NCBI GenBank assembly: GCA_963969365.1
Contig: OZ017748.1
Location: 496,001-560,000 of the forward strand
DNA: 64,000 nt
From: Asterochloris sp. CNOR1
Taxonomy: Eukaryota > Chlorophyta > Trebouxiophyceae > Trebouxiales > Trebouxiaceae
Reading direction: 5' to 3'
The first letter of the stretch is position 1. Each line of letters opens with the position of its first letter. Below are positions 57,401 through 64,000 of this stretch, one piece after another. The translations under genes were made by a program, and so were the position numbers. The notes under the pieces are model-generated. The model saw only the letters and a program-made list of their open reading frames with translations, ran no database searches and was not told the origin of the DNA.

Positions 57401-60400
57401 ACTGAGGACCTTGGCTGGGGAAGCACTGCATTCCACAAAATGGTGAGCAGCGCGTCTGAAGCAGAGACTGGTACGAGCAGCATGTGCATCACAGTTGTGA
57501 GCCAGACTATTTGCTGCCCTTGCCATAGGCAGTGGGATGATGAGGCACTGCCACACCGCAAATCTTCAGGGTGCCTGAATGTCACTTTTGGTGTTCCCAT
57601 GGGGAACAATGGCCTGGCAAGTCTTGAATCAAAGATTTTCCTGGGAGGCGCTGTCATCCATGCGACGGGCAGGTAGGGCCTGGAGGGCTTGCGCAGTGAC
57701 TTGGTTGGTCTTCAGCAAGGTCAACCCGCTCTCGCGGTCTTGATTGCCCACGCATCTCCAGGTCTGACCGACCCTTTGGGCCCATGGAGCTGCTTTGTGC
57801 ACAGGGCGGTGCACAGCAGGCATGTTGCCCCGCAAGCTGCGTAGCATGGTCTGGTAGACTGAGCATAAGCAGACTGCGTAGCACCAGGCAGGCACTTTCT
57901 GCCGCACCTGGAACAAGTCGGCCTCGTCAGTTGCACATTGACAAAAGTTCCTCTAAGAGTAGCCAGCCTGCAGCATTGCGGCCTGGCACTGGCACTGGCT
58001 CTGCCATCTGCCAGTCGGCGCCCCACAAGCCTCTGGCTCAGCGAGGCAACTTTCTGTGACTTCTGTGCGGATACTGATCAGAGGCAGATGCCATGCTTTC
58101 CATGCAATGCGGGGTCAAAGCGCAGTACATGTCATGGCTGGCGCTGCCTTGGCTGCAGGGACAGGCACTAAGCAGTACACATGCGTCAAGCTGGTGCTGT
58201 CTGGACTGCAGGGTCGCGAGAAGATTGCCCTGATCAAGCAGTTCACAGCCATGGGGTCCAACATCCTGGTGTCCGACATTGACACCGTGTGGTTACGCGA
58301 CCCACTGCCATACATGGCGCAGTACCCTCAGGCAGACATCCTCATGTCCAGCGACAGTCTTGTGAGCTCAGGGCAAAACACTGCCTTCACTCGGTGGTCT
58401 GCAGGGGTGGACAACACAATGCAGCCAGCTGGGCATGCAGCCTTTGCTGTGGGTTGCTGGCAGGCTCCGACCTCTAGCTTGAAATGATTTATCTATCAGG
58501 CCTATTGCTACAAATCAGTCCTGGAGGCGTGTCGCGCCTCACCAAAGGACATTAGACTGTGCTGGGGTGACAATCAAAGCCCCAGAGGACACATGCCCGG
58601 CTGTTGGACAGGTGGACTATGCAGGACAGCTCACATCTGCAGCTGCAATGAGTGCAGCATTCAAGCAGCCACCACACTGGCGCCAGTTCAGCATGTCTCA
58701 GTGAGCCTGCCTGCCTGCTGCAGCATGCAACAGCCATTGATGGCGGTCTGGAGCACTTCCCTGAGGCAGGCGCGGCAGCCAATATTGGCATCCTCATGTT
58801 TCGCACAGCAGGACACAAGTTGGCAGAGGTGAAGCCTATCACCCTTCAGCTGCCACAGCCTCTAGCATTCATGTCTGGACGTCAAGACAGTGGACAACAA
58901 GTTGTCTGATACTGCTTGGCAGCCTCCCTGCAGCACACCCTGGCAAATCTTGGGACTATGCGACTGCAAGTTGTACATTTTGGCACCTTGTTCACAGGTG
59001 GTCGCTCTTGGTCTTGCCTGAGCAGCTGTGGTCACTGTCTGTCCACCTACTGTTTGGAAAGCGGCACGCACCACACTGCTGCGCATGGCTGCAGTGGGGT
59101 CTTTGCCTGTCTGCCCATTGCACGTGATGCAACTGGCACAAGCAAGGCAGCATTGCGCTGAATGCTATCAAGGGTGCCATGAAAGCACTACTGCCAAGCG
59201 CTGCTCCCGCCCCTTGCCCTGAGGCCCGCCAGCTGCAGCTGCGCAGGAGTGGAGCAAGGTCCTGCTGGCAGACGACAACTACTGGGACCAGAACGCGTTC
59301 AATGACCTGGTCAGGCGCGGTATGGATACCACCAAGAGGGATGACAGGCTCTTCAGGTGGGTTGTGTACTTCCTGGATCAGCACCACATGCCAGCCTGCA
59401 CGGGAAAAAGGCAGATGCCTGTTGGAAGGGGTGTCTGTGCAAGGCCCAAGCACATGTCTGCGCCTCATCTGGCCTCAGCACCAGGCAGGTTGCGGGCTTT
59501 GAGTGCCTGCATACTCAGCTGCACCTCCAGCGGTGCAGCTAGGGCGCACAGTGGAGGAGTTGTGGCCCTTTCATCTCCAAAGCTGCATTGTTGGCCCTTC
59601 ACTCCCAAGGCTGAGTTTGTGGCCCCTTGACTCCCAAGGGCGAGTCCTGGCCCCCTTCACTTCCAGGGCGAGCCGTAGCCCCCTGCCAAGGCTAACTTGT
59701 GGCGAACAGCATTTGCAACGACAGTTTGCGATTTGACCTCACCCATTGCAACCTGCCCACCTTGAAATAATGTTTTGCTTGAAATAATACTTTGGCAGAC
59801 GGTTGAGCCTTTTGATCCTGCTATGCAGAGCCTACGATGGCACCCTCCTGGTGGGCGTTCTCCCTGTGGCCACCTTCTGCAGCGGCCACACCATTTTTGT
59901 GCAGCGCATGCCCCAGAGGCACCGCTTGCAGCCCTACGTGACACATGCCACCTTCCAGTACAGCGGGACGCCTGGCAAGCGCCACCGTATGCGGGAAGCG
60001 CTCATCTGGAATGTGAGTCATGTTGCTGGCGGCGGCTGACAGCCTGCGGTCTTGCCATCCCGCATGTCAGGCGGTGCCACCTTGTGAGGGAGCCCGGGCG
60101 CTCTGGCGGAAGGGTGTTAGGCCCCAAGGTTTGGGGCCCAGAGACTGCAGACTGCCAGCGCTTTTGTCGAGGTACTGCGCTTGGCATGCATCAGGAGGGC
60201 ACCTGACTGTCTCAACTTTCAAGGGCTGCCCAGCAAGGCCAGTGTATCCACAGCAATGCCCCAGCCCCACTCAGCATGGCTATGTTGCAAAGCCCACAAG
60301 AGTCTCTGGCTGGCCTGACACTGCACAACTGCCAAAGCGGCGCGTGTCAACATGCAGTTGCACAAGCGTCCTTCAGCAGCATTGATTGTGAGCTGCGCTC

Positions 60401-62804
60401 TGTGTGCTGCAGGATCCCCCTGAGTACTTTGACCCACCTGGCGGCCTGCTCCTGTTCCGCATGGAGCTGCCTGAGGGCATGATTCAGGCAGCTGCCCCCC
60501 AGAAGCAGACTCTGGAGCTGGATAGCCACAAGGACGGGCACTTTTCACTGGTCAACGAGCAGCTGCGGCAGGTCAGGCACGCACTCATTGGCAGGCACTG
60601 AGGGGGTGCCAAAGGCGGCCACAGGGTCCGCCAATGCTACTGCTTGTTTGAGGCACCTGCAGTCGGCATTGTGCATTTTCCCATAACTGGGCAGCCAGCA
60701 GCGTACACTCTTGAGGCCACAGGGATGGGTTGTGCTGCAGTGCTGCCTGCGCCTCTGCTGCCCCTGGAGCATGCTATCACTACAAGTGCTGATGCATGCC
60801 CATGCCTGCAAATGTACTGACTGTGGCCTCTGGCTCTACACTGTCTGCAGGGGTGGTGGGCACCCCTTGTGATGGAATGCTCAGCAATAGCTGATCCTTC
60901 TGTGTGTATGCGCAGATCCGCAATGGACTGGCAGTCGCCGCTTCTCTGAATCGCACGCTGATCATGCCCGAGCTGTGGTCTGGCCTGGACCGGTGGTGGG
61001 CGCCTCACACGGGCATCATACCTGGAAGCGACACAGAGCTACCATTCCTGTGCCCAATGGACCACATCTTTGATTTGGAAATGTAAGCTGGTGTGGAAGC
61101 CTGCTGGGCTGAAGAGGCAATCAAGCTTGCTGGGCTCATGTGCACCAGGGGCTCTGGGCTTGATGGAGGGGGATTGTAGCCTGCTGGGCTGCTGTCCAGC
61201 GATGTCCAGTCAGAAGGCTCTTGAGATGCAGCCCAGGAGCTGTTGTACAGCAATGTTGAGTTAGTTCTGCTCTGTTCTTTGCACATAGCCAAGGGTGCTG
61301 TAGCAATTCAGCAACACGCAGCACGTCTGACATGCATCATGTGCTCAACAAGTTGCAAGCCCAGGCTAGGTCTGTGCCCTGCTGTCACCTTTCGACAGCA
61401 GGTGCTGCCACTGAGCGTCCCTTCTGATGCTCAACACCCGCAAGGCTGTGCTGCACCAGCATTCATCCTGTGCCTGTGCCTGCCCCGCACATCTGCTTGC
61501 GCCCCCATCTGCCTGCTTTGTGCTGCAGGATGAGCAGGGACCTCAATGCGGACATCTATGGGCCCCACATCCCCTGGCGTGAGTACTCTTTCATGAGTAA
61601 CCCCAGACTGCCCCAGGCTGTGCTGGACAGCGTGGTCATGCTGGAGGTCTGCCAGGTGTGTGCACCTGCTCGATGGGCCCATCCCAGACTGCATAAAGCT
61701 GTGCTGGACAGCGTGGCCGTGCTGGGGGTGTGTGCCCTTGCTCGCTTGCTCGAAGTCTTCATTGTAGATCAGCGCACTCACACTGAGCAGGCACCTGGCT
61801 GGGGAGCTGAAAGCCAGCCTTGTGTATGCCAATGCTGGTTTCTGGCCCAGGCGATGACTGCTTGCCCCCCCACCCCCTCTTCCCCCTTGCCAATGCAACT
61901 GGGTTGCTCCACATCTTGGGGCTTCCTTCAAGGCCAGTGCAACTAGTGTCTGTGCCCTGGTAGGCATGTCTCCTGTCTGGCCATTGCACGGCAACCAAGA
62001 CTGCTGGCTGAAGTGGCACCCAATGCATGCCGGCTGTGCACCATCAGAGCCAACTCAGCTAGCTGGATGGCTCTTAGAGCTTGTGGACCTCCAGCCTTGA
62101 GAGCAGCAGCAATGGGGCCTCCGGGCTTTGCATGGGACCTGTCAACCCTACCTGCAGGGTGTAGATGCCAGCTGCGCCAGTGCGGCTCAGCCTGTGGCTC
62201 CAGATGCTCAGGGACACGCTCTCCTGCAGCCGGATCTGACAGATACTGAGCTCCGCGCAGCCTTAGAGGTGAGCCTCCTCTTTCAACTTGCTTGGGGACC
62301 TTCCTGACACCAAGAGCAGGCGAAGCTTGCAGTCAGTAATTGGGTTGCCTCCGTGAGCCTCCATGAACATAAAAGATGGCGTTCAAGACCTGCTTCTTTG
62401 TCTGATTGGCTGGAAGCGCATATGACTGCATGCTGTTGGTCGATTGTGTCAGCTCTGCACACAATGCTGTTCTGAGGCCTGACCTGCTGCCCTGCAGCCT
62501 GTTCGTCATGCCAAGCTATTGGACTTCAGCTCTGCTCTTCATGCCTTTAGCCGGTTTTCAGATGAGGCAGATGCCAGCAGGCAAGCCTCTTTCATGCTTT
62601 TCAACAGTTGCCAGAAAGCTCCAAGCTGAAGGTCTGTCAGTCTACAGGTTTCAGCAGCGAGTGCAGCAATACACCAGCCTCTGGTGCTGCTCTCAGGCGC
62701 ATCCAGGACATGTTTGGTATGACATATTCTGGGATCAGATACCGCACACAGACAGACATAACCGCGGAATTGAGGGGCCCTGGCAACCCCAATTTGGGCC
62801 ATGA
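54493..62804 (+). CDS. XEG113: XEG113-type arabinosyltransferase, GT77, Golgi type II membrane protein
   Basis: In plants XEG113 extends beta-arabinofuranose chains on hydroxyproline of extensins in the Golgi. Eighteen exons were placed: 54493-54599, 54685-54737, 55203-55294, 55373-55414, a small one at about 55756-55779, 55971-56149, 56513-56619, 57303-57442, 58212-58361, 58724-58828, 59247-59356, 59829-60012, 60413-60571, 60916-61082, 61529-61646, 62158-62268, 62498-62580 and 62648-62804. All agree in phase (about 695 residues; Arabidopsis about 644). Residues 11-29 form the signal anchor (LLRRLLVAVAMALVLGLLWF). The catalytic domain has VVTWANYHYRDFALNWAEHM, GWGSTAFHKM, the DxD site NILVSDIDTVWLRDPLPYM, ANIGILMFRTAG, LPVATFCSGHTIFVQ, THATFQYSGTPGKRHRMREA, DPPEYFDPPGG and SLNRTLIMPELWSGLDRWW. 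It ends RVQQYTSLWCCSQAHPGHVW. The intron after 62580 starts with GC instead of GT. The fifth exon's border is the only doubtful one. Confidence 0.95.
59560..59693. repeat. Four-unit approximately 28-bp tandem repeat in XEG113 intron
   Basis: Units of the form ttgtggccc(c)tt(c/g)a(c/t)t(c)ccaagg(g)c(t/g)gag begin near 59560, 59588, 59616 and 59645. They show moderate divergence and lie within the intron between 59356 and 59829. Confidence 0.7.
61601..61735. repeat. Tandem duplication of exon end and donor, XEG113
   Basis: Two units about 81 bp apart: cccagactgccccaggctgt and cccagactgcataaagctgt, both continuing gctggacagcgtgg then tcatgctggaggtctg or ccgtgctgggggtgtg. The first is the end of the exon encoding RLPQAVLDSVVMLE, with donors gtctgc (61647) or gtgtgt (61656). 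The second is an in-intron copy of exon end plus donor. Confidence 0.8.
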
Positions 62805-63421
62805 ATTTTGCCAGTGAAAGTGAAGCTCGTTACCTGACAACAGCACTGGGCTCTGTCACCTGTGACCTCCGCTTCGGCACCTCTTCTGATTAGGCAAACA
62901 GCAATCAGACACCCGCACATAACCACAAACACTAACTTGAACATAACCTGAGCATCTGGACAGCAGGACATCTCTTCCACTGTTATGGTGTCCACTTGGT
63001 GGCAGCGTCTGTTAAGGTGCTTCGGAAAAATGCTGAATCTGCCAGAGCTCTTAAAGACAGCTTGCAGCCGCTGGGCAGCCTGAGAGGCAGTTTGGCTGCT
63101 GTACAGCCAATTACTTCTAACATCTTGGCAACTTGCCGGCCAGGAACTAAAAAGGACCTGCTCCAGGATTGTTGTCGATGATGAAATTGTAGGACGTCGA
63201 TTGTGCTGTGCAGAGCCAGCTCCTGGTGCTGTCAGCTCCAGGCCAATTAGCCCCATGGCTGGGGACCGTGGCAGAACTTGGTGGCATTCGCAGTATATGA
63301 CAGATGTCAGGTGCAGCAGCCTGCTGCTGCTGCAGCAGGACGCCAACCAGTGAGAGAGAGAGAGATGGATTTAAAGTCCGGGGGCCACAATGAACGGGCA
63401 TGGGACTGACAATTCATGTAA
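62805..63421. other. Spacer between XEG113 and the LINE fragment, with a GA microsatellite
   Basis: The space should contain the XEG113 3' UTR and, on the minus strand, the 3' UTR of the retroelement. A (GA) run at about 63352-63365 reads as (TC)n on the retroelement strand and may be its 3' terminal simple-sequence tail. No other gene is seen. Confidence 0.5.
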
Positions 63422-64000
63422 TCATGGCAAAAGCAGCACTGATTGATGCATAAGCAGCGCTGCACGCACATACTTAGCAAGCAAAATTGGGGGATGGTCA
63501 TCAAAGAGGTCTGTCAGAGTCTGTCCTGGCGTCTTGAATAGGTGGCTGTGGGCGTTGCGCAGGTCATCGAGCTGGGGACAGTGCAGCAAGATGTGTTGCT
63601 CGTCTTCTATGGCGGTTGCTGATGTGCAGAGGCGGCAGGTCCTCTCGTGTCCGGCTTCTGATGTGTAGCGGCCTGTCTCAACTCTCAGCCTGTGGCTGCT
63701 GCAGCGGATATGGGCCATTGATTTGCGCAGTCTGTAGCCTCTGATCTGCTGGATGTAAGGTTGCGTGGTGTACGCTGCGCTGAAGCCGCGCATCTGCTTG
63801 TACGTTGCCACGGTGCTGTCTGAGTTCTCCGCAAAGAGCCGCTCATGGCGCTCTGTGCTGGGGGCGCTGGCAGGCCTCCCGCGGGCCTGCAAGGCAGCAA
63901 ATCCAGCAGGGGTACGCAGGAGCCTAAGGTTTTCCACATTGGGTGTACCGTCAAACATCGCCCAGAACAGTGGGTTGTCAGATGCAGTGCGAGTGACATT
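63422..64000 (-). mobile_element. LINE-type (non-LTR) retrotransposon, C-terminal part of ORF2-like polyprotein, running off the window
   Basis: The minus-strand frame is open from the window edge (first residues NVTRTASDNPLFWA) to the stop at 63422-63424. It gives 192 residues without interruption. The C-terminal pattern is that of non-LTR reverse transcriptases: a segment SMAHIRCSSHRLRVETGRY, then the terminal zinc-knuckle-like motif CRLCTSATAIEDEQHILLHC (C-x2-C ... H-x4-C). The final helix region is rich in L, H and D. Reverse transcriptase and endonuclease domains would lie beyond position 64000. Because the frame is intact, the element may be young or recently active. The clade is not determined from this part, and no target-site duplication can be judged with one end missing. 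Confidence 0.8.

Overview
This window is nuclear DNA from a eukaryote, most probably a green alga of the Trebouxiophyceae type. The evidence is GC-rich coding sequence broken by many short GT-AG introns with (c/t)tgcag acceptors, a plastid tocopherol/plastoquinone methyltransferase (VTE3), a plant-type cell-wall arabinosyltransferase (XEG113, GT77) and a SAXO/MAP6-like axonemal protein. The organism is inferred from gene content; I cannot name a species. There are no operons: every gene has its own exon series. Where I give exon coordinates, I checked that donor, acceptor and codon phase agree.

Layout, left to right. 1-261 (+): 3' end of a GNAT (RimI-like) acetyltransferase. 753-5006 (-): unrecognised membrane protein with four hydrophobic segments. 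5156-about 7385 (-): unrecognised coiled-coil protein. 7729-12113 (+): two-RRM, RGG-box RNA-binding protein (Gbp2/hnRNP-M type). 12407-26897 (-): very large intron-rich LacZ-type GH2 beta-galactosidase. 27244-30543 (+): SAXO-like microtubule stabiliser, followed at 30669-31589 (+) by an Hsp70 substrate-binding-domain fragment that may belong to the same gene. 31756-32716 (-): atypical dual-specificity phosphatase. 33142-35596 (-): VTE3, complete. 35823-40511 (-): RBBP6/Mpe1/PQT3-type DWNN protein. 40588-about 51212 (+): CPSF_A/MMS1-family (CPSF160/DDB1/SF3B3-like) giant beta-propeller protein. 51433-54410 (-): short MgtE-type cation transporter. 54493-62804 (+): XEG113 arabinosyltransferase, complete. 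63422-64000 (-): C-terminal part of a LINE-type reverse transcriptase, continuing past the window edge.

Two themes stand out. First, several gene pairs start head to head with very little DNA between them (76 bp between the DWNN gene and the CPSF_A-family gene; 82 bp between the MgtE gene and XEG113). In the first pair both products belong to families found in the mRNA 3'-end processing machinery. Second, at least eight places carry tandem duplications that start inside an exon and run across, or sit on, a splice site, so donor or acceptor sites occur in two to four nearby copies. I regard this as the most unusual signal in the window: it looks like a genome-wide habit of duplicating splice junctions, with possible consequences for intron growth and alternative splicing.
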